Assembly: GCA_039917655.1 (NCBI GenBank)
Contig: JBDSJC010000254.1
Span: 1-10,378 of the forward strand
Length of the DNA: 10,378 nucleotides
From: PNKC01 sp039917655
GTDB lineage: Bacteria; Chloroflexota; Dehalococcoidia; Tepidiformales; Tepidiformaceae
Direction of reading: 5' to 3'
Shown here in pieces: positions 1 to 6,848 of the stretch; the stretch's first letter is position 1, and every line of letters starts with the position of its first letter. A program made the translations under genes and the position numbers. The notes beneath the pieces were generated by a model. The model made no database searches, was not told the DNA's origin, and was given only the letters and a program-made list of their open reading frames with translations.

Positions 1-32
1 CGCCTGGCTACACCGAACTGTGGCGAATGGTG

Positions 33-67
33 GGAGAGCCGGCTGTCTGATCGGCAGCCGGCTCTCC
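33..67 (-). terminator. Hairpin after the substrate-binding protein gene
   Basis: A perfect 13-bp inverted repeat (arms 33-45 and 55-67, GGAGAGCCGGCTG and its complement) surrounds a 9-base loop. It lies about 33 bases past the stop of the minus-strand lipoprotein gene, the usual place for an intrinsic terminator. There is no T-run on the far side when read on the minus strand, so this would be a terminator of the U-poor kind common in high-GC bacteria, or a 3' stabilising hairpin. A second, smaller inverted repeat (ACCAAGT, 89-95, against ACTTGGT, 102-108) overlaps the stop codon. Confidence 0.6.
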
Positions 68-99
68 TGGGACGTAATGATCACGCGGACCAAGTGTAT

Positions 100-1341
100 T
101 TACTTGGTCTCGACGTACTTGCCGCCCTTGACCTGGAAGAACTTCACTACCGTGCCGGCGCGGTTGCCGTTAGGGCCGAACTTGATTTTGCCGGTGGCGC
201 CATCAGGTTCACTTGCTTTGATCGCGGCGTTCAGCTCCTTCATGTCGATCGTGAGCTTGCCACCGCTGTCCTTAGCGACCTTATCGATCGCCTTGATGAT
301 GATGTTGGCGGCGTCGTACGCCTCGGGGCCGAAGGTAGCCGTGTTGCCGTCGCCCTTGAACTTGGCCAGGTAGGCCGCGGCGTACTTGTCAAAGTCCGGG
401 CCGTGGTCGCCGGGGAGAGCAAGGTAGGCCCCCTCAGCGGCATCTTTGGCGCCACTGATGAGCTCTTCGTTCTTGACACCATCCCCGCCCATGAACGGGG
501 TGTTCTTGAGGTCACTTTCGGCGCGCAGCTGCTGAAGGAACGGTGTCGCCTCGCCGTAGAAACCGGCCAGATAGACGAGGTCTGGCTTGGCGGCCTTGAT
601 GCTGGAGATGACGGCTTTGAAGTCGCTCTGCTTCTTTTCATAGCCGGCCGGGCTACCGACGATCTTGCCGCCGCCGGCCTTGAAGGAATCCATGAACGAG
701 TTGCTCAGGTCCTTGCCGTAGTCATCGGTGTCGAAAACGACGAAGGCGCTTTTGGCCTTCAGCGTGTTCTTGGCGAAGTCCGCCTGCGCTTTGGCCTCAT
801 CGGCGTTGAGGACCGGGACGCGGAAGAAGGTGACGAACGGTCCCTCGGCTCGCGTGGGGGCAGTCAGGTCACCAGCGGTGGCCGACGGGGAGATGTGCGT
901 GATACCGGCCTTGTCGTAGGCCGCGAGAGAGGCGCGGGTACCGCCGGAGCAGATTGGGCCAACAACGGCCACGACGTTGAGCTTGATGAGGCGGTCGGCG
1001 GCGGCCGGCCCACCCTCCGGTGAGCAGAGGTCGTCTTCGCGGACGAACTCCACCTTGTGGCCCTTGATGGTCACCCCGGCGCCCGCGGATTCGGCTGAAT
1101 CGGCGATCGGTACGCCAAGGCCCTTAGCATCGCCTGAGAGTGCGGTGGAGATGCCGATTTTGACGTTGCCATCGACGGTGACCGTCTTGAATCCGGCGGT
1201 CTTATAGCCGGCGTCACTGAAGCCCGTAGTCTTCGTGGTGGCGCTGGTGGCGCTGGTGGCGCTGTCATCGTCGCCGCAGGCTGCAACACCGATGGCGAGC
1301 AGCGCGACGAGCGCCAAGATCCAAATTCCCCTGTTCCTCAA
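100..1341 (-). CDS. Branched-chain amino acid-type ABC transporter substrate-binding lipoprotein
   Basis: This is a 413-residue extracytoplasmic receptor that captures a small solute, probably an amino acid or related compound, and hands it to an ABC importer. The N-terminus is a lipoprotein signal: basic MRNR, a hydrophobic stretch and a lipobox VAAC with Cys22 as the lipidated residue. A flexible DDDSATSATSATTKTTG linker follows. From about residue 58 the protein has the periplasmic-binding-protein type 1 fold of the LivK family (Peripla_BP_6). Visible signs are the KIGISTALSGDAK start, a cysteine pair at 106 and 131 that probably forms the disulfide seen in this family, and the ligand-site loop SPSATAGDLT (151-160). 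The TTG start is chosen because AGGAGG (complement of 1349-1354) sits 7 bases upstream. No permease or ATPase gene lies next to it, so the rest of the transporter is elsewhere or beyond position 1. The exact substrate cannot be read from the sequence. Confidence 0.93.
   Translation of the reverse strand: MRNRGIWILALVALLAIGVAACGDDDSATSATSATTKTTGFSDAGYKTAGFKTVTVDGNVKIGISTALSGDAKGLGVPIADSAESAGAGVTIKGHKVEFVREDDLCSPEGGPAAADRLIKLNVVAVVGPICSGGTRASLAAYDKAGITHISPSATAGDLTAPTRAEGPFVTFFRVPVLNADEAKAQADFAKNTLKAKSAFVVFDTDDYGKDLSNSFMDSFKAGGGKIVGSPAGYEKKQSDFKAVISSIKAAKPDLVYLAGFYGEATPFLQQLRAESDLKNTPFMGGDGVKNEELISGAKDAAEGAYLALPGDHGPDFDKYAAAYLAKFKGDGNTATFGPEAYDAANIIIKAIDKVAKDSGGKLTIDMKELNAAIKASEPDGATGKIKFGPNGNRAGTVVKFFQVKGGKYVETK
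1238..1264 (-). repeat. Three exact copies of a 9-bp unit in the lipoprotein linker
   Basis: The unit GTGGCGCTG (plus strand) occurs three times in direct tandem. On the coding minus strand it gives three Ser-Ala-Thr triplets in the linker just after the lipidated cysteine. Because the unit is a multiple of three, copy-number slippage would change linker length without breaking the frame. Confidence 0.85.
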
Positions 1342-1402
1342 ATGCTTTCCTCCTGAGGGTTACCGACTGGTAGGTTCCGGATGGGATTACGCAGTCGGCG
1401 GG

Positions 1403-1431
1403 ATACTAGGATTCAAGCCCTGTCCAGTCAA
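1403..1431 (-). promoter_or_regulatory. Sigma70-type promoter of the substrate-binding protein gene
   Basis: Read on the minus strand, TTGACT (complement of 1426-1431) and TAGTAT (complement of 1403-1408) are separated by exactly 17 bases, close to the consensus housekeeping promoter. The predicted transcript start is near 1397, giving a leader of about 55 bases. A 7-bp inverted repeat, CCGACTG (1363-1369) and CAGTCGG (1392-1398), covers the start region and leader. It could be an operator or a leader hairpin. Only the promoter spacing is strong evidence; regulation is inference. Confidence 0.65.
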
Positions 1432-1480
1432 GGTGACTCAACGATCCGAGGGTTGGAAAGCAAGCAGGAGGAGTGGGAAC

Positions 1481-1831
1481 TTAATCGCCGGTAGGGTAGC
1501 CCGCCTGGACCCAGGCGGTAGTGCCGCCTTCGACGTTGAAGAGGGGCAGGTCGTCCAGGCCGGCGGCGGTGGCGAACTCGGCGGCGAGCGCGCTGCGTTG
1601 GCCCGACTTGCAGATGAACAGCACTTCTTTGTCGCCGGCGTAGTCTCGGATCTGCTTACCTTCGCTGATCACGGTGTTGACGGGGATCAGGCGGACGCCC
1701 TTGGCGTGGACTTCGACGTACTCGTTCGGGTCGCGGACGTCCACCATCACAGCTGTACCAGAGTCGAGTTTCTCTTTCGCCTCGGCAACCGAGATGCGGG
1801 TAAATGGTTCGCGTGGGTCTTTCGTGGCCAC
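1481..1831 (-). CDS. Single-domain rhodanese-like protein
   Basis: This is a 116-residue stand-alone rhodanese domain, cytoplasmic with no signal peptide. Such proteins carry sulfur as a persulfide on an active-site cysteine and serve as sulfurtransferases, for example from thiosulfate or protein persulfides to cyanide or cellular acceptors. Seen in the sequence are the family motif DVRDPNEY (31-38), the active-site loop CKSGQRS with Cys74 as the catalytic residue and the CxxGxRS pattern intact, and the C-terminal EGGTTAW motif (101-107). The length matches GlpE/PspE-size single-domain forms. The GTG start is supported by a perfect AGGAGG (complement of 1837-1842) 5 bases upstream. It lies upstream of the lipoprotein gene on the same strand, but that gene has its own promoter in the 139-base gap. 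It is divergent from the methyltransferase. The physiological substrate is not evident. Confidence 0.92.
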   Translation of the reverse strand: MATKDPREPFTRISVAEAKEKLDSGTAVMVDVRDPNEYVEVHAKGVRLIPVNTVISEGKQIRDYAGDKEVLFICKSGQRSALAAEFATAAGLDDLPLFNVEGGTTAWVQAGYPTGD

Positions 1832-1936
1832 GAAGGCCTCCTATTGTTGACTAAGCTAGTTGAGAATAGCTCAGCCCGGCGATTGGCGCGACAGCGCGTG
1901 TTGCGAAGGGGAAGCGAAAGGGCGAGACTCGGCGCA

Positions 1937-2770
1937 GTGGACGTGTTGCGGCCAACCGAGGATGAAGCGCTGGCCGAATGGGCCCGGCGGGTGCGCGCGA
2001 ATCGCGACCAGGCGGAGCGAGTGCGCGAGGCGCCGGAGCGTCCCGATTTTTACGCTCCGGTCGCAGCCTCGTTCAAGGCAGACCCGCGACGGCCGGATGA
2101 AGAGGCGCTGAACATCCTGCTTTCGCTGGTGCAGCCTGAAGACAGATGGCTGGACATCGGTGCGGGTGGCGGGCGGTACGCACTGCCGCTGGCGCTGGCT
2201 GCCAGGGAGGTGGTGGCGCTGGACCCCTCCGAGGGGATGCTGGCGGTGTTGCGCGAGGGCATGGCCGAGCACGACATCCAGAACGTGCGCATCGTCCAAT
2301 CGCGGTGGCCGGGGGCCGAGAAGGTACGTGCTGACTGCTGCCTGATGTCGCACATCGGCTATGACATTGAGGGCATCGGGCCGTTCCTGGATGCGATGGA
2401 TGACGCCGCCAGCCGGTTGTGCGTGGCGGTACTGCTGGCGCGCGCGCCGGCATTCGTGGCCGAGCCGTTCTGGCCGATCGTGCACGGTGAAGAGCGAGCG
2501 CCGCTGCCGGCGCTGCGCGAGTTCCTCACGCTGCAGATGGCCCGTGGGAGAATCTGCGAGGTGCGGCTCTCACAACGTGAAGCTGGCTGGTACAGCAACG
2601 ATGACGCCGCGCTCGGATTTTTGCGCCAGCAGTTGTTTGTGGAGCCAGGCGGCGAAGGCGATTCAAAGCTGCGCGCGGCGGTGGCGGCGTTGCCACACGA
2701 CGCCGCCGGGCGTGTCCCGTCCTCGACGGAGGCGGTGCCGTTGGGAATCGTGAGTTGGCGCCCGCGATAG
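1937..2770 (+). CDS. Class I SAM-dependent methyltransferase
   Basis: This is a protein of about 277 residues with a Rossmann-type methyltransferase domain. Motif I is clear at residues 72-79 (LDIGAGGG), where the glycine-rich loop binds S-adenosylmethionine. It is followed by the acidic end of strand 2 in VVALDPSEGML (about 92-102), whose Asp should hold the SAM ribose. The C-terminal half is less typical and gives no substrate hint, so the acceptor is unknown. The open frame extends far upstream, but that part overlaps the rhodanese and lipoprotein genes on the other strand and looks non-coding. I chose the GTG at 1937, after the purine-rich AAAGGGCGAG at 1918-1927. A GTG at 1898 or TTG at 1901 would also be possible, so the start is uncertain. 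The 105-base gap to the divergent rhodanese gene should hold both promoters, though I could not assign a convincing one. Confidence 0.85.
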   Translation: MDVLRPTEDEALAEWARRVRANRDQAERVREAPERPDFYAPVAASFKADPRRPDEEALNILLSLVQPEDRWLDIGAGGGRYALPLALAAREVVALDPSEGMLAVLREGMAEHDIQNVRIVQSRWPGAEKVRADCCLMSHIGYDIEGIGPFLDAMDDAASRLCVAVLLARAPAFVAEPFWPIVHGEERAPLPALREFLTLQMARGRICEVRLSQREAGWYSNDDAALGFLRQQLFVEPGGEGDSKLRAAVAALPHDAAGRVPSSTEAVPLGIVSWRPR

Positions 2771-2797
2771 GCAGCCCGGCGGTTCATTCGCCAAGCT

Positions 2798-2828
2798 TTG
2801 CGTTCATCGGCCACAATGCGACTATAAG
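2798..2828 (+). promoter_or_regulatory. Candidate promoter of the acyl-CoA dehydrogenase gene
   Basis: TTGCGT (2798-2803) and TATAAG (2823-2828) are separated by 19 bases, a little longer than ideal. The -10 element matches five of six consensus positions. An A-run (2829-2835) follows, and a 5-bp stem (TCGGC 2841-2845 with GCCGA 2854-2858) lies in the presumed leader before the ribosome binding site. The spacing makes this only a moderate candidate. Confidence 0.4.
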
Positions 2829-2876
2829 AAAAAAAGGGCATCGGCTGTCACAGGCCGAAGCGCGCTAAGGGGAAGC

Positions 2877-4058
2877 ATGGAACTACGTTTCGGCGAAAAG
2901 GAAGACAAGCTGCGGGCGGATGTGCGCGAATTTCTGAGCATCAACCTGCCGAAGGATGCGGATACGGGCGGCGGCCAGCTTGGCAACAGGTCAGATGAAG
3001 CGTTCGCAGACGCCCAGAAGTTCAACACTGAACTCAGCAAGCGCGGCTGGATTGCGCCCGCCTGGCCGAAGGAATACGGCGGCCTGGGTGCTTCGATATA
3101 CGAACAGATGGTGTTCAACGAAGAGTTCGGCTATCACGGCGCGCCGGACACCGGGACGCGCGGATTCGGAGTGGGGATGATTGGGCCAACGCTGATCATC
3201 CACGGCAACGAAGAGCAGAAGAAGCGATACCTGCCGCGGATTACCAGCGGCGAAGACATCTGGTGCCAGGGGTACAGCGAGCCGAGTGCGGGCAGCGACC
3301 TGGCCAGCCTGCAGACCCGCGCGGTGCGCGACGGCGATGACTTCATCATCAACGGTCAGAAGATCTGGACTTCTGGCGGGCACCGGGCGAACCAGATGTT
3401 CTGCCTCGTGCGTTCGGATCCAGAAGCGCCAAAACACCGCGGCATCAGCTTCCTGCTCATCGATGACATCAAAAACCAGCCGGGCCTGACAATTCGTCCG
3501 CTGGTAAACATGGCGAACCGCCACCACTTCAACGAGGTTTTCTTCGAAGATGTGCGCGTACCGGCGCGCAACCTGGTGGGCGAAGAGAACCGCGGCTGGT
3601 ACGTGGGGATGACCCTGCTGGACTTCGAACGGTCAGGCATAGGCACTACCGCGGCTCAAAAGAAGACGCTCGAAAATCTCGCGAGGACGCTTCGAGAGGG
3701 GCCAGACGATAGGCGGGCGAAGTACCGCACGAAGCTCGCCGACTTCGCGGTTGCGAACGAAGTTGGCCGCTTCCTCGGATATCGGATCGGCTACATGCAG
3801 GCGAAGGGCATGGTCCCCAACTACGAAGCGTCGGTCGTGAAAGTCTACCAGTCTGAGTTGGGCCAACGAATCTACAACTTCGGGATCAGCGTGCTCGGCC
3901 TCGCGGGCCAGATGGTGCCGGAAGAATCGCGCGCGCCGCTCGGTGGGGATCTGCCGGAATCGTATCTGCAGTCCGTGCCCTCGACGATCTACAGCGGGAC
4001 GAGCGAGATTCAGCGGAACATCATCGCCACACGCGGCCTCGGGCTGCCGCGCGGGTAA
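2877..4058 (+). CDS. Acyl-CoA dehydrogenase (FadE-type flavoprotein)
   Basis: This 393-residue FAD enzyme would desaturate an acyl-CoA at the alpha-beta bond, the first step of a beta-oxidation cycle, passing electrons to an electron-transfer flavoprotein. The three-domain layout is visible: an N-terminal helical domain with PAWPKEYGG (61-69), a middle beta domain with GYSEPSAGSDLASL (132-145) and NGQKIWTS (159-166) that holds flavin and substrate, and a C-terminal helical domain ending in the signature YSGTSEIQRNIIA (372-384). The position that carries the catalytic Glu in medium- and short-chain enzymes (YEGT) is Ser here. The likely base is instead Glu251 in LLDFERSG, matching the helix position used by isovaleryl-CoA dehydrogenase and by the mycobacterial steroid side-chain enzyme FadE26. 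This suggests a branched, bulky or steroid-like substrate, but that is inference. The ATG start has AAGGGGAAG (2867-2875) directly upstream. The gene appears to be transcribed alone and ends in a hairpin. Confidence 0.95.
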   Translation: MELRFGEKEDKLRADVREFLSINLPKDADTGGGQLGNRSDEAFADAQKFNTELSKRGWIAPAWPKEYGGLGASIYEQMVFNEEFGYHGAPDTGTRGFGVGMIGPTLIIHGNEEQKKRYLPRITSGEDIWCQGYSEPSAGSDLASLQTRAVRDGDDFIINGQKIWTSGGHRANQMFCLVRSDPEAPKHRGISFLLIDDIKNQPGLTIRPLVNMANRHHFNEVFFEDVRVPARNLVGEENRGWYVGMTLLDFERSGIGTTAAQKKTLENLARTLREGPDDRRAKYRTKLADFAVANEVGRFLGYRIGYMQAKGMVPNYEASVVKVYQSELGQRIYNFGISVLGLAGQMVPEESRAPLGGDLPESYLQSVPSTIYSGTSEIQRNIIATRGLGLPRG

Positions 4059-4081
4059 GCCTGAGCGTCCAAGTGCGAATT

Positions 4082-4117
4082 GCGAAAGCCGCCCCTCAAA
4101 CGAGGAGCGGCTTTCGC
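4082..4117 (+). terminator. Hairpin terminator after the acyl-CoA dehydrogenase gene
   Basis: An 11-bp perfect stem (GCGAAAGCCGC 4082-4092 with GCGGCTTTCGC 4107-4117) is extended after one C/A mismatch by four more pairs (CCTC 4094-4097 with GAGG 4102-4105) closing an AAAC loop. It starts 23 bases past the stop codon. Only TT follows, so it is a strong hairpin with a poor U-tract. It separates the dehydrogenase from the cell-wall operon. Confidence 0.7.
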
Positions 4118-4159
4118 TTGAAGGTAGGCGACCCGCGTCCGCGCTTCGACTACCGGCGC

Positions 4160-4165
4160 TAGAAT
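4160..4165 (+). promoter_or_regulatory. Possible -10 element for a leaderless penicillin-binding protein mRNA
   Basis: TAGAAT lies so that transcription would begin about 6-7 bases downstream, at or next to the GTG start at 4172. There is no good -35 hexamer at the expected distance. A GGAGG at 4166-4170 ends only one base before the GTG, too close to act as a normal ribosome binding site. Leaderless starts of this TANNNT type are common in Actinomycetota and Deinococcota. This is inference from spacing. Confidence 0.35.
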
Positions 4166-4171
4166 GGAGGT

Positions 4172-5575
4172 GTGCTTGCTCCCGGCCGGTTCGAACGCCG
4201 AATTGCGGCCACGGGGACGGTCTCCCTGCTGAGTGTGTTCCTCTTCTTCGGCGGGCTGGCCTACTGGCAAGTTTGGCGGACAGACCTTGCGAGCGACGCG
4301 CACAACCCCAGGGCCCTGGCGAGCTTCGAAGACCCGCTGCGGGGCAGAATCCTGGACCGCAACGGCAACGAGTTGGCGGTGTCGCTGCCAAGCGGTAAGC
4401 GGCGCTACACCGACGCCTCGGTGGCGCACGCGGTGGGATACCTGGACGCGCGGTTCGGCTCGCAGGGGGCCGAACTCGTGTTCAACGACGCGCTCTCGGG
4501 CAAATCGGCGCCATCGTTTGGGTCCGCCGTGAACACCGAGTTTCAGCGAACGGGCCTGCGGGGTCTCGACGTGCGACTGACGCTCGACCCGGCGATCCAG
4601 CAGGCCGCGGCGAGCGCGTTGGGCGCGCGCAAGGGCGCAGTGATCGCACTGGACCCGCGCAATGGAGAGGTGCTGGCGATGGTCAGCGTCCCGACGTACG
4701 ACCCGGGCGCGCTGGCGACCGCGGGGGATGCGCTCGCAAACGACGCGAACTCGCCGTTGTTGAACCGCGCCGCCCAGGGGCTCTACCCGCCGGGATCGAC
4801 CTTCAAAACCGTGACCGCCTCGTCGTTGCTAGAGAACGGGGTGATCGCTCCGGATACGACAGTGACGTGCAAGGACAAAGTGGTAATCGATGGGTTTCCG
4901 GTGAGCTGTAGCAACGTTGTCCAGGGCCCGGGGACGTACCCGTTCAAGAATGCATTCACGTTTTCGGTGAACGCAATTTTCGCCGAGCAGGGCGTGAAGC
5001 TTGGTTGGGACCGGTTGCTGGCAAGCGCGGCGAAGTTCGGATTTGGCAGCAGGCTGCCGTTCACGCTGCCAACCGCAAAAACGCAGGTGCATGGGGAGGG
5101 ATCAGCGGAGACCAAGGCACTGCTGGCGAGCACGGCCTTTGGGCAGGGCGAAATCCTCGCCACGCCGCTGCAGATGGCGGAGATCGCGGCGATCATCGCC
5201 AATGGCGGCGTGCTGATGAGCCCTCACCTGGGACTGGCCACCATGGACGGCGAGCGGGTAGTGGAGAAGCTTGAGAAGCCGTCTTCGAAACGCGTCTTGC
5301 CCGGCGACATCGCCAAGACAATGCGCGACTTCATGGTCTCGGTGATCGACAACGGCCAGGCTTCGGGGGTTGCGATCACGGGGGTGAAGATCGGCGGAAA
5401 GACGGGTACCGCCGAGATTTCGGATGATGGCACTTCGCATGCGTGGTTCATCGCGTTCGCCCCGGCAGAGAATCCGGTGATTGCGGTGGCCGTGGTCGTC
5501 GAGCGGGGCGGGCGCGGCGGCGAGGTGGCGGCGCCAATCGCCGGGCGGGTGATCAAGGCGGCGTTGGCGCGATGA
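4172..5575 (+). CDS. pbpA: Class B penicillin-binding protein, PbpA-type transpeptidase
   Basis: This is a 467-residue membrane-anchored D,D-transpeptidase that cross-links peptidoglycan outside the membrane. One N-terminal membrane segment (about 12-31) is followed by the class B linker motif RGRILDRNGNELA (57-69). The transpeptidase domain (from about 150) has all three catalytic motifs: SxxK as STFK with nucleophile Ser209 and Lys212, SxN as SVN (265-267), and KTG as KTGT (410-413). PPGSTFK and GQGEILATPLQMA are also typical. The length matches actinobacterial PbpA/PBP3-like proteins, which in Mycobacterium sit in an operon with fhaA, fhaB, pstP, rodA, pknA and pknB. Here the two FHA genes follow it directly. 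The GTG at 4172 is the only start compatible with an intact membrane anchor, since an in-frame TAG lies at 4160-4162. The stop overlaps the next start (ATGA). The symbol is assigned by domain content and neighbours; no alignment was run. Confidence 0.93.
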   Translation: MLAPGRFERRIAATGTVSLLSVFLFFGGLAYWQVWRTDLASDAHNPRALASFEDPLRGRILDRNGNELAVSLPSGKRRYTDASVAHAVGYLDARFGSQGAELVFNDALSGKSAPSFGSAVNTEFQRTGLRGLDVRLTLDPAIQQAAASALGARKGAVIALDPRNGEVLAMVSVPTYDPGALATAGDALANDANSPLLNRAAQGLYPPGSTFKTVTASSLLENGVIAPDTTVTCKDKVVIDGFPVSCSNVVQGPGTYPFKNAFTFSVNAIFAEQGVKLGWDRLLASAAKFGFGSRLPFTLPTAKTQVHGEGSAETKALLASTAFGQGEILATPLQMAEIAAIIANGGVLMSPHLGLATMDGERVVEKLEKPSSKRVLPGDIAKTMRDFMVSVIDNGQASGVAITGVKIGGKTGTAEISDDGTSHAWFIAFAPAENPVIAVAVVVERGGRGGEVAAPIAGRVIKAALAR

Positions 5576-6252
5576 GCGACGAGACGCCGCGCTTGGAAAG
5601 GCTTCTCGAAGGCACCGCGCGGCGAGTGAGCGGCGGAGGTTTGCATCCGCTGGAGCTGTTGCAGCGCGTGCGAGCTGCCGCCGAATCGAGTGTGACAGAC
5701 TCGGTGGTGGCGAACGACTTTACGATTCGCCTGAGCGAAGCGGACTACGCGGCGTATGCCCCGACGTTCCAGAGACTCGAGGAAGAGATGCACGGCCTGC
5801 TTAACGATATGGAGCGAGGACGCGGGTGGAGGCGGATCGGAGAGCGCAAGGTGGGGTTCGCGCAGGGCAAAGCGATCCAGAACGGCGTGCCGGTGGTGGA
5901 AGCGCGGTTTTCGGACCCTCGCCACCGCGATTTCGTTGCTCCAGTGGGTGCGACGCGGCGCATCAGCCGACATCGCGACCTTGTGCTGCGATTTGTGGAT
6001 GGCTCTTCGGTTGCGCTTTCACACACGCCGTTCAGCATCGGGCGTGGACCAGGAAACGACCTGGTGCTGCCCGTGTTTTCGGTGTCCCGCCAACACGCGG
6101 AGATCGTGCAGACTGCGGGTGGAGTTATCATCCGCGATCTCAGTAGCCGGAACGGGATCGTTGTTAACGGCGAGCGCGTTTCGGAGTGCACATTGGATAA
6201 TGGAGAGCACGTGACGCTCGGCGACATTGAGGTCTGGTTGGAGGCGCAGTGA
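5572..6252 (+). CDS. fhaA: FhaA-like protein: DUF3662 domain plus FHA domain
   Basis: This is a 226-residue cytoplasmic protein with two parts. Residues about 7-115 match the DUF3662/FhaA N-terminal domain (LERLLEGTARRVS, HPLELLQRV, NDFTIRLSEADY). Residues about 137-225 form a forkhead-associated domain with the phospho-threonine-binding signature: GR at 157-158, S172 and H175 in SVSRQHAEI, and N194 G195 with VVNG at 197-200. In mycobacteria FhaA binds phosphorylated partners of the PknB pathway, including the lipid II flippase regulator MviN/MurJ, and restrains wall synthesis. The form here is much shorter than the mycobacterial one because the long low-complexity linker is almost absent. 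The ATG overlaps the pbpA stop by 4 bases, so translation is probably coupled. Earlier in-frame starts would lie inside pbpA and give non-homologous sequence. Confidence 0.92.
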   Translation: MSDETPRLERLLEGTARRVSGGGLHPLELLQRVRAAAESSVTDSVVANDFTIRLSEADYAAYAPTFQRLEEEMHGLLNDMERGRGWRRIGERKVGFAQGKAIQNGVPVVEARFSDPRHRDFVAPVGATRRISRHRDLVLRFVDGSSVALSHTPFSIGRGPGNDLVLPVFSVSRQHAEIVQTAGGVIIRDLSSRNGIVVNGERVSECTLDNGEHVTLGDIEVWLEAQ

Positions 6253-6698
6253 GCGGCTCGAACGAACTGCTGTTGCTGCGGCTGGCGCTCATCGCGATCG
6301 TGTTCGTGTTCGTGCTCGTGACCGCCTTAACTCTGCGGTCGGGCGTGCGGACGACAGTGATCGCCGCGAGGCCACGGCAAGCGGCGACGCGCGTTGCGGG
6401 GATGCGGCTGGTGGTCACCTCTCCCGGTGAGACGGGATTAGCGCCCGGGACAGAGTTCACGGTGGCCGGGACGATGACTCTGGGGCGGGACTCGGACAAC
6501 GGGATTGTGCTTGGCGATGCCTCGATCTCGAACCAGCATGCACGAATGGAACGGGTGCGGGACGGCTGGCGGATCGTGGATTTGGGGAGCACCAACGGGA
6601 CGTTCGTGAACGGTCGGGGGGTGGACGGGCGCGGTGTGGTGTTGCGGGGCGGCGAGCAGATTTCGGTTGGCGCGGTGACGCTGCGCTTCGGCGGGTAG
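6249..6698 (+). CDS. fhaB: FhaB-like membrane-anchored FHA protein
   Basis: This 149-residue protein has one N-terminal membrane helix (about 8-28, LLLRLALIAIVFVFVLVTAL), a short basic linker and a C-terminal FHA domain (about 53-149). The phosphopeptide-binding residues are visible: GR at 79-80, S94 and H97 in SISNQHARM, and N116 G117 in GSTNGTFVNG. Size and layout match mycobacterial FhaB/FipA, a partner of the PknB/PstP signalling pair and of cell-division proteins. The FHA domain faces the cytoplasm if the basic residues after the helix stay inside. The GTG start overlaps the fhaA stop by 4 bases (GTGA), completing a chain of overlapping genes. No kinase, phosphatase or rodA gene follows. 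The operon seems to end here, with a possible terminator about 120 bases further on. Confidence 0.92.
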   Translation: MSGSNELLLLRLALIAIVFVFVLVTALTLRSGVRTTVIAARPRQAATRVAGMRLVVTSPGETGLAPGTEFTVAGTMTLGRDSDNGIVLGDASISNQHARMERVRDGWRIVDLGSTNGTFVNGRGVDGRGVVLRGGEQISVGAVTLRFGG

Positions 6699-6740
6699 GG
6701 CAAAGTTGAGAAATAAAGCGGTTGTTCGGCGACGCGCGGG

Positions 6741-6762
6741 CCCTCACCCCCACCCCCTCTCC
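6741..6762. repeat. Pyrimidine-rich intergenic tract, G-rich on the other strand
   Basis: The plus strand reads CCCTCACCCCC then ACCCCCTCTCC. Tracts of this style are familiar as parts of dispersed intergenic repeats in many GC-rich bacteria, usually as one half of an inverted pair. No matching G-rich half is present nearby, so this would be an orphan half. The minus strand has runs of GGGGG, GGGGG and GGG that could contribute to a G-quadruplex. Whether it is repeated in this genome cannot be told from one window. Confidence 0.4.
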
Positions 6763-6817
6763 TACTGAAGTAAGAGTTTCGAAGGTCACCTTTGTCTGCC
6801 TCCGTCGACGGTCCCGC

Positions 6818-6848
6818 ACGGAGACGAGTCGTAGACTCCTCGCTCCGT
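6818..6848 (+). terminator. Possible terminator of the pbpA-fhaA-fhaB operon
   Basis: The arms ACGGAG (6818-6823) and CTCCGT (6843-6848) pair. After a single bulged A (6824), CGAG (6825-6828) pairs with CTCG (6839-6842) around a 10-base loop. TT then CCC follows. It is a modest hairpin with a short U-tract, 119 bases after the fhaB stop, so the assignment is tentative. Confidence 0.35.

Noticed and set aside
94..1023. Long 309-codon open frame opposite the lipoprotein gene
   Set aside because: It is antisense to a well-supported solute-binding protein gene, has no recognisable motifs, and is the kind of open mirror frame expected in GC-rich DNA.
1235..1936. Extension of the methyltransferase frame upstream to 1235
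   Set aside because: It would overlap the rhodanese gene and the 5' end of the lipoprotein gene on the other strand. The translated extension has no homology-like features and the methyltransferase fold is complete without it.
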